Part shown: one piece after another, positions 1 to 9,939 of the stretch
How the letters are laid out: each line of letters starts with the position of its first letter
Position numbering within the stretch: the stretch's first letter is position 1
Assembly: GCA_014529385.2 (NCBI GenBank)
Contig: CM043942.1
Location: 28,699,469-28,763,468, forward strand
Length of the DNA stretch: 64,000 nucleotides
Origin: Adiantum capillus-veneris
Lineage: Eukaryota > Streptophyta > Polypodiopsida > Polypodiales > Pteridaceae
Direction: 5' to 3'
Translations under genes and position numbers: made by a program
Notes under the pieces: model-generated
The model's input: only the letters and a program-made list of their open reading frames with translations
What the model was told of the DNA's origin: nothing
Database searches by the model: none

Positions 1-1
1 A

Positions 2-3000
2 ATCCGGTTAAGCTTGGCGTCAATGGTGGCCTTCAATGTTTCGGAGATGAAGACCACGGAGGACTTGATGAAGTCACTTGACGACTTCTACGAGAAACCA
101 TCGGCATCCAATAAGGTATTTCTTATGAAGCGCTTGTTCAATCTAAAGATGGCAGAGAATGGTTCAGTTGCAGAACACCTAAATGACTTTAACACAAACA
201 TAAGTCAACTTCGATCAGTGAAAATCAATTTCGATGACGAAGTGCGAGCTCTCCTTATACCATCATCTCTACCGGATAGTTGGGACAACCTTGTGATGGC
301 TGTAAGTAATTCTATCTCTGGCACAAATACTCTTAAGTTTGATGATGTTGTGGGTGTTCTCCTAAGCGAGGAAATGCGAAGGAGAAGCACAGGAGAATCA
401 TCAAGTGCTGCACTATCAGTGGAAACAAGAGGAAGGCCTAAGGAAAGGTTCAAAAACCAAAAGGGTCGTGATCGCTCAAGGCGGAGCAAGTCACGCACAA
501 AGTCAGTTCTTGAATGTTGGAACTGCGGCAAGAAGGGCCACGTCAAGAAGGATTGCTGGTCCAAGAAGAAGAAGGAGACAGAGTCTCAAGACAACAAGCC
601 AACATCGGAGGCCAATGTGGCAGGTAAAGTAGAGCAAGATGCTCTAATTCTCTCATTATACAATGTGTCTAATTCCTGGATAGTAGATTCCGGGGCTTCA
701 TTCCATGCGACACCACACAAGCAACATTTCCAAGACTACACCAAAGGTAATTTTGGGTATGTATACTTGGGAGATGATGAAGCTTGTGAGATTGTCGGCA
801 AAGGTACAGTTTCTGTCAAAACTGCTAACGAAAATGAATGGAAGCTTAAAGATGTTAGGCATGTTCCTTCTCTTCGCAAAAATTTGATCTCTACAGGACA
901 ATTGGACGATGAAGGTCACAACATTGCATTCGGAAACAAACGGTGGAAGATCTCAAAGGGATCTTTGGTGGTTGCCAAGGGAGAAAAAGTCGGTACACTT
1001 TACTTGTGTACTGTTAGCACGCAACCTTCAGCTTGTGCAGCAACTACAGAAGTTGACAGTGCGGTGTGGCACTACCGACTTGGGCATATGAGTGCCAAAG
1101 GAATGCAAATCCTTCAAACAAAGAAGCTTCTACCAGGTTTGAAAGAAGTGGACTTAGAGTTCTGTGAAGATTGTGTTTATGGTAAACAAAAGAGGGTAAA
1201 ATTTCAAAAATCAGGAAATGAAAGAAAAAATAAAAAACTTGAGTTGGTTTATTCTGATGTTTGGGGTCCTGTAAGTACACCATCACTTGGTGGCTCATTG
1301 TACTATGTAACATTCATAGACGATGCGAGTAGAAAAACATGGGTTTATGTCATGAAGAATAAATCCGATGTATTTTCCATATTTCAAAGGTGGAAAGCCT
1401 TTGTGGAAAATGATACAGGTACCAAGGTTAAATGCCTCAGATCCGACAATGGAGACGAATATTGCAGCCAAGCTTTTGAAAGCTTTTGTGCTAGCAATGG
1501 CATTCGGAGGCAAAGGACAACCCCAAGGACACCTCAACAAAATGGGATTTCGGAAAGGATGAACAGGACAATCATGGAACGAGCACGAAGCATGCGGCTA
1601 CATGCAGGCCTACCGCTTGAGCTTTGGGCGGAAGCTGTAAGTACGTCTGTGTACTTAATCAATCGGTCACCCTCAACGGCATTGGATGGGGGTGTTCCAG
1701 AAGAGGCATGGACAGGTAAACCGGTGAATTATGCATTTCTCAAAGTATTTGGGTGTGACGCTTTCATGCACATAGATAGAAGCCTAAGATCAAAGCTAGA
1801 TGCAAAGTCCAAAAAGTGTTGCTTCATTGGCTATGGAGAAGGAGACTTTGGGTATCGCCTATGGAATCCTCAAGATGGTAAAATCTTAAGGAATAGGGAT
1901 GTAATTTTTAACGAACAAAATATGTACAAAGATTACTTGGAAAGAAAACAAACAAAAGAAACAGGTGATGAGTACATGGAGCTTGAGGACGGTGAAGACT
2001 CAAGGACTGCAAACGATGACAATATGCAACAACGTCAACCAAATGAAGAGCCTCGACCTATTCCCCGAAGATCTACAAGAGCAAGTAGACCTCCAGAAAG
2101 GTTTGTTCCTTCCTTCAACCATCTCTTGATCTCAGATTTTGGAGAGCCGGAATCATACGAAGAAGCTATGCAACATGAATCCAAAGAACAATGGACGAAG
2201 AGCATGCAAGTGGAGATGGACTCACTACATCGCAACCAAACATGGGAGTTGGTTGAGCTGCCTAAAGGTAAGCGGGCACTTCAAAACAAATGGGTGTACA
2301 AGCTGAAGGAAGAAGAAGGTGGGAAGAAGAGGTACAAGTCTAGGCTTGTGGTAAAAGGTTTTTCTCAAAAGAAAGGTATTGACTTCAATGAAATATTTTC
2401 TCCTGTTGTAAAAATGAACTCAATTAGGCTTGTCTTAAGCCTTGTGGCTGCTCATGATCTAAATCTCGAGCAAATGGATGTAAATACGACATTCCCTCAC
2501 GGTGACTTAGAGGAGGAAATCTACATGCTTCAACCAAAGGGGTATGAAGTAAAAGGTAAGGAGAAAATGGTTTGTAGATTAAAGAAGAGCTTGTATGGTT
2601 TAAAGCAAGCATCAAGACAATGGTACTTGAAGTTTGATCGATGGACGTTGGATCATGGATTCACAAAATGCAACTCGGATCACTGCGTCTACACGAAGAA
2701 TTTGGGAGATGGGAAATTCATCATCCTAATGTTGTATGTTGATGACATGTTGATTGCAAGTGCTAACATGCAGGACATCAAAGACCTAAAAGAGGAGCTG
2801 TCCAAATCTTTTTCAATGAAAGATTTAGGTGCTGCAAAGAGGATACGTGGTATGAAAATATCAAGGGACAAGACGAAGAAGACAATAAAGCTATCTCAAG
2901 AAGATTACATCAAGAAGGTACTAGAAAGGTTTGCAATGCAAAATGCAAAACCAGTTTCTACACCTTTGGCTGGTCATTTTAAACTAACGAAGGATATGTG

Positions 3001-3697
3001 TCCGAAGACACAAGAGAAGATAGCCTATATGTCTAAAGTTCCATATGCTGCAGCGGTAGGTTCTCTAATGTATGCTATGGTCTGGACAAGGCCAGACATT
3101 GCACATGCAGTGGGAGTTGTGAGTAGGTTCATGGACAACCCAGGTAAAGAGCATTGGCAAGCTGTGAAGTGGATACTTAGGTATCTAAAAGGGACAACAA
3201 CAAATGCTTTGTATTTTGGAGGAACTGATATTTTTCTAGAAGGGTATGCTGATGCAGATATGGCAGGTGAGAAAGATACTCAAAGGAGCACTACTGGCTA
3301 TGTGTTCACGGTTGGAGGCACAGCAGTAAGCTGGGCTTCAAAGCTGCAGAAAGTGGTTTCACTTTCTACCACGGAAGCAGAGTATGTAGCAATGACGGAG
3401 GCAAGCAAAGAAATTCTGTGGCTTCACAGATTCTTAGAAGAGCTTGGATTCAAACAAGACAATTGTGTTTTGTACAGTGATAGCCAAAGCGCTATCCATC
3501 TTGCGAAGAACTCAGCCTTTCATTCAAGGACAAAGCACATTGAGGTGAGATATCAGTTCATACGCACTCTTTTGGAAGAGGGACAACTAAAGCTAGGAAA
3601 GGTGCATACAAGTGAAAATCTTGCAGACATGTTTACAAAGGTGGTCAACAAGGAGAAGTTGAGCTTTTGCTCATCTTCAATCGGCATTCAAGGATAA
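2..3697 (+). CDS. Ty1/copia gag-pol polyprotein, 5' end outside window
   Basis: This is the polyprotein of a Ty1/copia retrotransposon. The frame is open from the window edge, so the N-terminal part of Gag is missing and the first in-frame TTG at 14 is not a real start. In order, numbering from codon 14: Gag; zinc knuckle CWNCGKKGHVKKDC near residue 168; aspartic protease VDSGAS near 224; the HHCC pre-integrase segment near 352-395; integrase core with YSDVWGP, RSDNGDEY and PQQNGISER near 412-515; reverse transcriptase with MDVNTTF near 820 and catalytic YVDDM near 908; and RNase H with DADMAGEKD near 1079, ending SSIGIQG. No stop or frameshift interrupts about 1,230 codons, so the copy is young or was recently active. 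Oddities are RSDNGDEY instead of the usual GGEY, and MDVNTTFPHG instead of MDVKTAFLHG. Family is certain; present activity is not. Confidence 0.95.
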   Translation: MRLSLASMVAFNVSEMKTTEDLMKSLDDFYEKPSASNKVFLMKRLFNLKMAENGSVAEHLNDFNTNISQLRSVKINFDDEVRALLIPSSLPDSWDNLVMAVSNSISGTNTLKFDDVVGVLLSEEMRRRSTGESSSAALSVETRGRPKERFKNQKGRDRSRRSKSRTKSVLECWNCGKKGHVKKDCWSKKKKETESQDNKPTSEANVAGKVEQDALILSLYNVSNSWIVDSGASFHATPHKQHFQDYTKGNFGYVYLGDDEACEIVGKGTVSVKTANENEWKLKDVRHVPSLRKNLISTGQLDDEGHNIAFGNKRWKISKGSLVVAKGEKVGTLYLCTVSTQPSACAATTEVDSAVWHYRLGHMSAKGMQILQTKKLLPGLKEVDLEFCEDCVYGKQKRVKFQKSGNERKNKKLELVYSDVWGPVSTPSLGGSLYYVTFIDDASRKTWVYVMKNKSDVFSIFQRWKAFVENDTGTKVKCLRSDNGDEYCSQAFESFCASNGIRRQRTTPRTPQQNGISERMNRTIMERARSMRLHAGLPLELWAEAVSTSVYLINRSPSTALDGGVPEEAWTGKPVNYAFLKVFGCDAFMHIDRSLRSKLDAKSKKCCFIGYGEGDFGYRLWNPQDGKILRNRDVIFNEQNMYKDYLERKQTKETGDEYMELEDGEDSRTANDDNMQQRQPNEEPRPIPRRSTRASRPPERFVPSFNHLLISDFGEPESYEEAMQHESKEQWTKSMQVEMDSLHRNQTWELVELPKGKRALQNKWVYKLKEEEGGKKRYKSRLVVKGFSQKKGIDFNEIFSPVVKMNSIRLVLSLVAAHDLNLEQMDVNTTFPHGDLEEEIYMLQPKGYEVKGKEKMVCRLKKSLYGLKQASRQWYLKFDRWTLDHGFTKCNSDHCVYTKNLGDGKFIILMLYVDDMLIASANMQDIKDLKEELSKSFSMKDLGAAKRIRGMKISRDKTKKTIKLSQEDYIKKVLERFAMQNAKPVSTPLAGHFKLTKDMCPKTQEKIAYMSKVPYAAAVGSLMYAMVWTRPDIAHAVGVVSRFMDNPGKEHWQAVKWILRYLKGTTTNALYFGGTDIFLEGYADADMAGEKDTQRSTTGYVFTVGGTAVSWASKLQKVVSLSTTEAEYVAMTEASKEILWLHRFLEELGFKQDNCVLYSDSQSAIHLAKNSAFHSRTKHIEVRYQFIRTLLEEGQLKLGKVHTSENLADMFTKVVNKEKLSFCSSSIGIQG

Positions 3698-3747
3698 GAA
3701 GCGAGAATGGAAAGCAGTCACAGGTTTGGTTTGGAGATCAGTCTCCA

Positions 3748-3757
3748 AGTGGGAGAT
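3748..3757 (+). promoter_or_regulatory. polypurine tract of the copia element
   Basis: AAGTGGGAGA lies directly before the TGTTAAG that opens the 3' LTR. This is the usual copia plus-strand priming site and fixes the LTR start. Confidence 0.85.
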
Positions 3758-4518
3758 TGTTAAGTATGGAGCCTGATTTACCCTTGTAATTTTCTATGGT
3801 AAAAGCGCACATTTGTAAGGCCCCCATTATGAGGAGAAGCCATCGTGCGTGAAGGAAAATCACTCACCAGAAAACAAAATTTTCACGGACAAGAATCAGG
3901 GGCAACTTTAGAGGCCTTGGGGGCGGAGGTCCCCGAGACTTTTTTTTGCCGGAATATTATGGCCGGACGGCGGCCGGAAAGTGGTCGGAAAACAACCGGT
4001 CCATTGACCGGTGGCCGGTAGTCAATGGCCGATGGCCGGTGGTCGGAAGTCAATGGCCGGTGGCCGGTGGCCGAATTCAAAAGCGGACTTGTCTTCTCAA
4101 GGGCGGCCACACATGGGCGGATTGGAGGGTCCGATTTGGACTTATTCGCACAAGGGCGGCTACACATGGCTGTCTCTCATTAGAGAGGGCTGCCCTTTTG
4201 GCCTATAAAAGGAGGCCATTTCTACACACATTTCATAGTGTGAAGTTGATGCAACAAGGTGAGTGTGAGGTGGTGAGAGTGAAGCAAGGCGGGAGCTCTA
4301 TCAAGGGTTTAAGCCCTTTGTAAACTACTTCTTCTTTTGAAGTGCTAAAGCCATTGAGTGGCTGCTTTCCCGTGGACGTAGCCCACATTGGGTGAACCAC
4401 GTATATCGTGTCTACTCTCTCTCTCTATCTACTCTATAATCTCTTGTGTGTGAAATCTATCTCTCTCCATTAAGTAATCTACTCAAAAATCTATTTAGCT
4501 AAGTCTTATTTTCTAACA
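3758..4518 (+). repeat. copia 3' LTR (761 bp)
   Basis: The LTR starts TGTTAAG after the polypurine tract and ends TCTAACA, giving the standard TG...CA ends. A TATA box lies at 4204-4210. Between about 3960 and 4075 the LTR carries a CpG-rich run of GGCCGGTGGCC-like units, in the U3 region where enhancer repeats are common. To the right, degenerate gypsy integrase coding sequence starts at once, so this is an insertion boundary. The five bases GAGTA (4519-4523) are the expected target duplication, but the left copy is outside the window. Confidence 0.88.
4204..4210 (+). promoter_or_regulatory. TATA box of the copia LTR
   Basis: TATAAAA inside GCCTATAAAAGGAGG, about 310 bp before the LTR end. 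It would drive genomic RNA in the equivalent 5' LTR. Confidence 0.7.
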
Positions 4519-5177
4519 GAGTAATCTAGGTTGCTTCCCTCTATCATACTTGATCTTTAACATACCACAAATTTTGTAATATACTCTTGTATGTCTACTT
4601 TCATGGTAGGCTAATAGAAGTACGTCTCTACTCCTCAAAGAGTAGGTTGAACGCCTCTATGCCCCGCATAGGGAGGAACATGGGATTCATACATGACTTT
4701 ATCACGAAGGGTGTGAGTAACACATAGCCTATTGCCATGGGGAAGATAACCATCCTACAAGGTGAATGGTTATTCTTTCTTCCCGAATGCAAGGGCTGAC
4801 ATTCTGTCTCTAAAGCCGGGGTTTGTAGCATACTCATCTATCATAGAAGATAGATCATTGTGAGTTGATATAGACACCGGATTAACTCTTGGTCGTCGTG
4901 AAAGTGCATCGACCACTTGATTATACTTACCACAAATGTGAGCAATATAAAAATAAAATTGCGAAAGAAAATTTGTCCACCTCATTTGTTTATTGGAAAT
5001 CTTGGTTTGCGTCATGAAGTACTTGAGACTTTGGTGGTCCGTTCGCAAAATAAATGGAGTTCCCAGTAGATAGTGCTTCCATGCAGCTAAAAGCTCTTTT
5101 TTGTATATGCCCAAGACTTGTTCATCGGCATTGAAGCTTCGACTCTCATATGCTATGGCATATCCTTCTTGAAGCAA
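4519..5177 (-). pseudogene. gypsy RNase H and integrase zinc-binding remnant
   Basis: From 5177 leftward an open frame of 135 codons shows gypsy RNase H signatures: AIAYESRSF, ELLAAWKHYLLG, LRTDHQSLKYF and VDALSRRP. After a stop near 4770 the frame continues with the integrase HHCC region (HGNRLCVTHTLRDKV, SHVPPYAGHRG, then PTMKVDIQEY and a degraded CxxC in which the first Cys is Phe). In-frame stops occur near 4640, 4612 and 4560. The reading ends exactly at the copia LTR. Confidence 0.85.
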
Positions 5178-5251
5178 AATTGCTCCAAGGCAATCACCAT
5201 AAGCATCACATTAGACCTCAAATGACTTTGAGAGATCTGGAAGCATAAGGA

Positions 5252-6046
5252 CTAGTTGGGAGGTAAGCTTCTCTTTGAGCTTGTCAAAAGCATTTTGCTC
5301 TCTTTAGCAGTCCATGAGTACTTAACGTTCTTCTTTGTTAGGTCATGCAATGGTCCTACTATTTGAGAAAATTTGGCTATGAAGCGTCTATAGTATGCAC
5401 ACATACCAATAAAGCTTCTTAGCTCATGTAGATTCCTTGGATTAGGCCATGCTTTTATTACCTCCAACTTTGATGGATCCATACAATACCGTGTTGAGAG
5501 ATAATATGACCTAAGTAATTAATCTCTTGAAGGAAAAATTCTCTCTTCTTTTGATTGATAAAAAACTTGTCCTCTCTCAAAGCTTGAAAAATCACCTAGA
5601 GATGTTGCTTGTGCTCCTCCAAGGACTTGGAGTAGATGATGATATCACACAATCCAGTGAATTTGCGCGAGGGTCTAAAGATTTTCTTCATTAAACGATT
5701 GATGTGGCTGGTGTATTAGTCAAGCCAAAAGGCATGACTAGATATTCATAAAGACCAAACGTTGTACGAAACACGGTCTTTACGATATCTTCATTCACTA
5801 TCCTTATTTGATGATAGCCACTTTTAAGGTCAATCCTACTGAAGTAGGTCAAATCTTGTAGCTTATCAAACAGATCTTTTACCCGTGGTACAAGAAATTT
5901 GTTTTTGATAGTGATATGGTTTAGCGCTCAATAGGCCACTTACATGCGATATGCACCATCTTTCTTTTGCACTAAAAGGACTGGAGAACGAAAGGGAGAG
6001 GAGCTAGGCCTCACCATCCCTTTGTCTAGCAATTCTTGTACTTGCC
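5252..6046 (-). pseudogene. gypsy reverse transcriptase, broken
   Basis: Minus-strand translation gives a recognisable gypsy [22 protein letters not shown] near 5960-6020, [16 protein letters not shown] near 5800-5850, LVMPFGLTN near 5740, then RSFIGMCAYYRRFI and PLHDLTKK in the thumb (5252-5482). Several stops interrupt it. The catalytic loop near 5640-5655, where gypsy enzymes have YLDD or FFDD, reads GLCDIIIYSK: one residue shorter and with one aspartate instead of two. The enzyme cannot be active. Confidence 0.85.
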
Positions 6047-6859
6047 TCATGATCTCCTCTTGTTGAGCTTGGGAAACTCAATAAGGAGGCTTGCTAGGCG
6101 GTGAGCTTCCAGGGAGCTTCTTGGTAGGAGCTCAATTTGATGGTCATCATCCCCTCGTTTTGGAGGTAAGTCTATAGGGATATCATCGATAAACACATCT
6201 TGGAATCTATTTAGAAAATTAGACAAGTCTAACTCTTCTTGATTCCTAACACTTTGCTTTGTTAAAACATTATTTAGAGACTCTTTGACAAAAACCATGT
6301 ACGCGGATACTGAGCTTTTCATTGACTTATCAAAAGCAGGTAAATTTACAAGTGGTATAGTATGACCGCACTCATTAGCATCTCTATACATGCTCTTTTC
6401 CTTGTAGGTGAAGCAGATTCTCCTTTCACGAAACTTCATGTTGGCAACCATGCTGTTGAACCATGGTGCCCTTAGGATAACATCCTCATGTTGGAGAGGA
6501 GAGATGAAAAAGTCTTCTTTGTGGATATAGCTTTGGACATGAAGCCTCAACTTCCCAATCAACGGAGTAAAGGAGGCTTGCTGTCCCCTGAAAGCTCCAT
6601 CGACAATTACAATATCTCCCATCTCGAAAGCTTGAATGCCCAACTTAGTGGCCAACTTCATTAATATGAAGTTGTGAGTAGAGCCAGGGTCAAACAAGAT
6701 GAAGGCATCATGCTCCCTTACCTTTCCCCAAGCATACGAGAGAGGTAATCCTTTGTAAATGAGAATCCTCTTTTGGAGCTTCGACCGTGGAAGCTCTAGG
6801 AGTCTCATTGCGGGCATTTCTTTTGGGACAAGAACGATAGCCATGTCCTTGCTCCCCAC
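6047..6859 (-). pseudogene. gypsy aspartic protease and RT N-terminal extension
   Basis: Open frame of 270 codons. A retropepsin-like segment has FDPGSTHNFI near 6671-6698, where most gypsy proteases have DSGATHNFI, followed by a beta-rich stretch ending APWFNS, typical of gypsy protease domains. The C-terminal part leads into the RT connection. It overlaps the zinc-knuckle frame upstream in a different phase. Since the element has other lesions, the phase change is probably decay and not a programmed frameshift. Confidence 0.8.
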
Positions 6860-8107
6860 ACTTCGAGCATTTGTAGTCCTTACGAAAAGCTTCTAGATCT
6901 TCACGAGAGAGTTTATTTTTACCTTTGTAAACTCCCTTCTCCTTGGACCGATTGTTGTTGTTGTTGTTGGAATTGACTTGGAAAGAGTTTTGGACATTGT
7001 TTTTCCCCTTTGCATCATTTTTGTCTTTGCTTTCCATGGGCTTGGGATTCCTTTTAGCCCCTTGTTGGAAATTGATGTGTGAAGCAACCATAGTGTGGTG
7101 GATTACTTCGGTGATAGAACCAGGCCATTGAGAGCTGACATATTCATGCATTTCTTCAGGTAATCCCGAACAGAATTGTTGCTTTTGCTCGACAAAGTCT
7201 ATCTTTTGAAAGACAGTAGCCTTGTGATGTAAATCCCAAAACTTGTCCACATATTTGTGGATAGACTCGTTGGAGAGCAACTTCAAACTCCGCCATTTGG
7301 TAAGCACTTTGTCCTTTGCATTGCTTGCAAGGAATTGCTTTATGATGGAAACTTGTAGAGTTTTCTATGTATTGGAGCCTTCCCATTGCCACAAATGCTA
7401 GCCCACCAGTGACAAGCACATTTCTGGAAGTGCATAGCTACATGGTGTAGCTTGGAGGACTCCATGAAGCCCTCGTCTCCAAACATCGCATCAAATTGAT
7501 GGATGAAGGCCAATACTTTGTCGGTAGCACCAAAGGTGCCATCATAGGTGAGAAAAGAGATACTCTTTCCTCCCTCTTTGAATTTCTTGAGCTTTTGGGA
7601 CCTTCTATGGGGTAGGATTTGCAACGTCCTCTCCTCTTGTATTCTCCAGGAGAGTATCCGTTGCTTTCGTCGAAAGAGGAGGAAGGTGAAGAAGAAGGAG
7701 AAGAGGGTGACCCCTTTATTTCCTTTGTTTCCTCTCTTTCCTTTCGGAGTGACAAGGAGAACGGGTTGACCGTTTCCTCTTGGGAGGAGTTGGCGATCGT
7801 TTAGACCGCCGTCTTTGTGGAGACACATCTTCAGAGGAGCATAGGGATCGCTTCTTTCTTGTTCCTTGGATTCCTCCTCTCTTATGGGAGAGAGTCTTCT
7901 TTTGGGAGTCTCATCAAGAGGTCTCCTTAGCTCTCTTTGCTCTTGGAGAGGAAGGGAAATCCCATAAGCATGAAGTTGTTGAGTAACTGCGGCTTGCAAA
8001 GCATGGTTGCCCATAGCTTGTTGCAACCTAGTAACAAGATAATTAACAAACATGGGGGCATCATCATTAGCACCTTCATGCATAAAATCAAAGTTATCAA
8101 TGTTCAT
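6708..8107 (-). pseudogene. gypsy Gag with CCHC zinc knuckle, frameshifted
   Basis: Two open pieces in different phases. The first (8107-7340) begins MNIDNF, has a long charged low-complexity middle, and ends in a capsid-like segment with KVLAFIHQFDAMFG and CHWWAS. The second (7307-6708) continues the capsid with KYVDKFWDLHHKATVF, an asparagine/lysine-rich linker, and the knuckle CSKCGEQGHGYRSC near 6836-6877. A frameshift near 7340-7370 separates them. Confidence 0.8.
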
Positions 8108-8399
8108 TGTACTCGTCAGCCATGCTAATAAGACTTATGTATAGATTACTTTGTGCTTTGGTACCCTCAAAAACCTTAGTCGTTATTCTTCTTTACCTTT
8201 AAAAATTAGTTCTCAAGCAGCCACACCCGTGGTTTAGAATCTGTTGTGCAAAGACTAGTGGAGAGGGTCAAACATTACTCGGTTTATTATGGTTCTTGTT
8301 GAGCTTGCTTGTAGCTCAATAATGGTTAAGCCAAAGGCAAGCCTCGAGAGACTCCATTATTAAGAATATAGTTCCCAACGGTGTACCTCCAACTAAGTA
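8108..8399 (-). other. gypsy 5' leader, no gene
   Basis: This segment between LTR and gag start has no long frame. No clear primer binding site with the common TGGTATCAGAGC sequence is visible next to the LTR, so the priming tRNA is unknown. Confidence 0.5.
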
Positions 8400-8836
8400 T
8401 GTGGAGCCTGTCCCCCCTCCAATAGGCTTTTGTATTATAGATTTTCCCATTAAATAGACGTGGTACAATACAATATTTTTGTTCCTTGTGACCTAGGTGA
8501 TGCAATGAAGATGGAAAGATTCATGCATCACGAGCATAGCATAAAATTGCAAAAGAATCAACCATCCCCGGCCTCAGTCCCAAGGCCTCAAACACCTTCG
8601 AAGGTGGAGAGAGCTAGCGAGTAATGAGGGTAGGGAAGAGGAAGAAGAAGTAACATACGCGAAAGAGATAATTCCTCACTTATCATCACTCTTATTGCGT
8701 AGCATAGCATAATAGCATAATAATCATGAAGAAGAAGATGGCAAGCCTAAGCATTGAAGAATGGCTCTTGGTTGGTTTTGCACTTCTCAACAAGCTTGGA
8801 GAAGGACATGGAGCTCTTGCACTTTGCACCTCACAC

Positions 8837-8897
<61 letters not shown>

Positions 8898-9780
8898 ATA
8901 CCCCCCTAAGCTAGCCTCTACCTTCCTTGGTCGACCCCCCCTTGTAGCTCATGCTGGAAATTGATTGGACCCCTTCAAGCCTAGCTAATCACATACAGAG
9001 TGCATATCAAGCAACCATGCTAGCCTTAGGACAAGTGTCCCCCTTTTCCCTTCGAGAGAGAGGACTTGATAAATGCATAAAGAATTAATTAAATTATAGC
9101 TAAATTATCATTGGACCCCTTGACTCTTGAGAGGCCAACCAATAGGCTTTAGGCACCTTATGAGTGACGCATGGAGGGGAACTTGACATGTGTCCATGTT
9201 GCTTCTTTAGGGAAGGCTTGACTTGTGTTAGGGTCTGTGTGTTCTCTTTCATGCTCTTACAATGAGGGCTCACCCCCCCATGAGGAGGGATACTTGTTGA
9301 CTTTTGAAACACCTTGAGCCCCTCAAGCACCTTATCACAGAGCACCTTGGTCATCAAGCACCTCAAGCATCTCAAGCACCTTCGTTAGCAAGCATGACAA
9401 GCACCTCAAGCACTTGAGTCGACAAGCACGACAAGAACCTCAAGCACCTTAGTTAGAAAGCACGACAAGCACCTCAAGCTTGGGCCGGGTTCCCACCTCA
9501 AGCACAACCCTAGCTTGCCTAAGGTCAAAGGACTTTTGACACTAACCTTTGGAGGTCTTTAATGAAGCTAACCCTAAGGTCTTTAAGCTCCATTATCTAG
9601 CCTTGCTCTCTGATAGACCGTCTCTCATTTGGACCCCTTTAACTTTGGCCTCGTGTTGAGATAGATCCATAAGCACATGCCTATATTCTAACCCTTGTTC
9701 CCATTTATTCTCCCACATTAAATGATCAGTTTAATATGAGAAAATCATTTAGGTTGGTTAGATATTAGATTTTATGACAG
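8400..9780 (-). repeat. gypsy 5' LTR, copy A (about 1.38 kb)
   Basis: On the minus strand it starts TGTCATAAAATC at 9780 and ends GGCTCCACA at 8400. The limits come from comparison with copy B (26589-27958), which is similar over its full length on the opposite strand. It holds a minisatellite of CAAGCACCT-like units (about 9360-9490) and a GA array at 8840-8891. Position directly upstream of the gag leader identifies it as the 5' LTR. Confidence 0.75.
8840..8891 (+). repeat. (GA)n microsatellite in LTR A
   Basis: About 26 uninterrupted GA dinucleotides. Copies B and C have short CACTCACACACTCTC stretches at the matching place, so the array expanded after the LTR copies diverged. Confidence 0.95.
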
Positions 9781-9900
9781 GTTTAATCTCGGAGAATTCA
9801 CCATGTAGTTCACATATGATATCACCTAAGTGTTAGGAATCGCATAAGCATATATAATAGGTGTAGCCCCCACTTATTTTCCAACATCTACCATGGTTTT

Positions 9901-9939
9901 GGGGGGGGGGGGGGGGGGGGTTGTTGTTGTTGTTGTTGG
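9901..9939 (+). repeat. poly-G run followed by (TTG)6
   Basis: Twenty G in a row and then six TTG units. It could form a quadruplex, or it could be an assembly or polymerase artefact. Confidence 0.9.

Larger units (their letters stand above)
4519..9780 (-). mobile_element. decayed Ty3/gypsy element, 3' part displaced by copia insertion
   Basis: Reading leftward on the minus strand: LTR (9780-8400), leader, gag, protease, reverse transcriptase, RNase H, and the zinc-binding start of integrase, which is cut at 4519 by the copia LTR. The rest of integrase and the 3' LTR should lie left of the copia element, outside the window. Several frameshifts and stops show it is dead and older than the copia insertion. 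Confidence 0.85.

Noticed and set aside
6708-6859. Programmed frameshift between gypsy gag and protease
   Set aside because: The overlap in different phases exists, but the element has many other lesions, so ordinary decay is the simpler reading.
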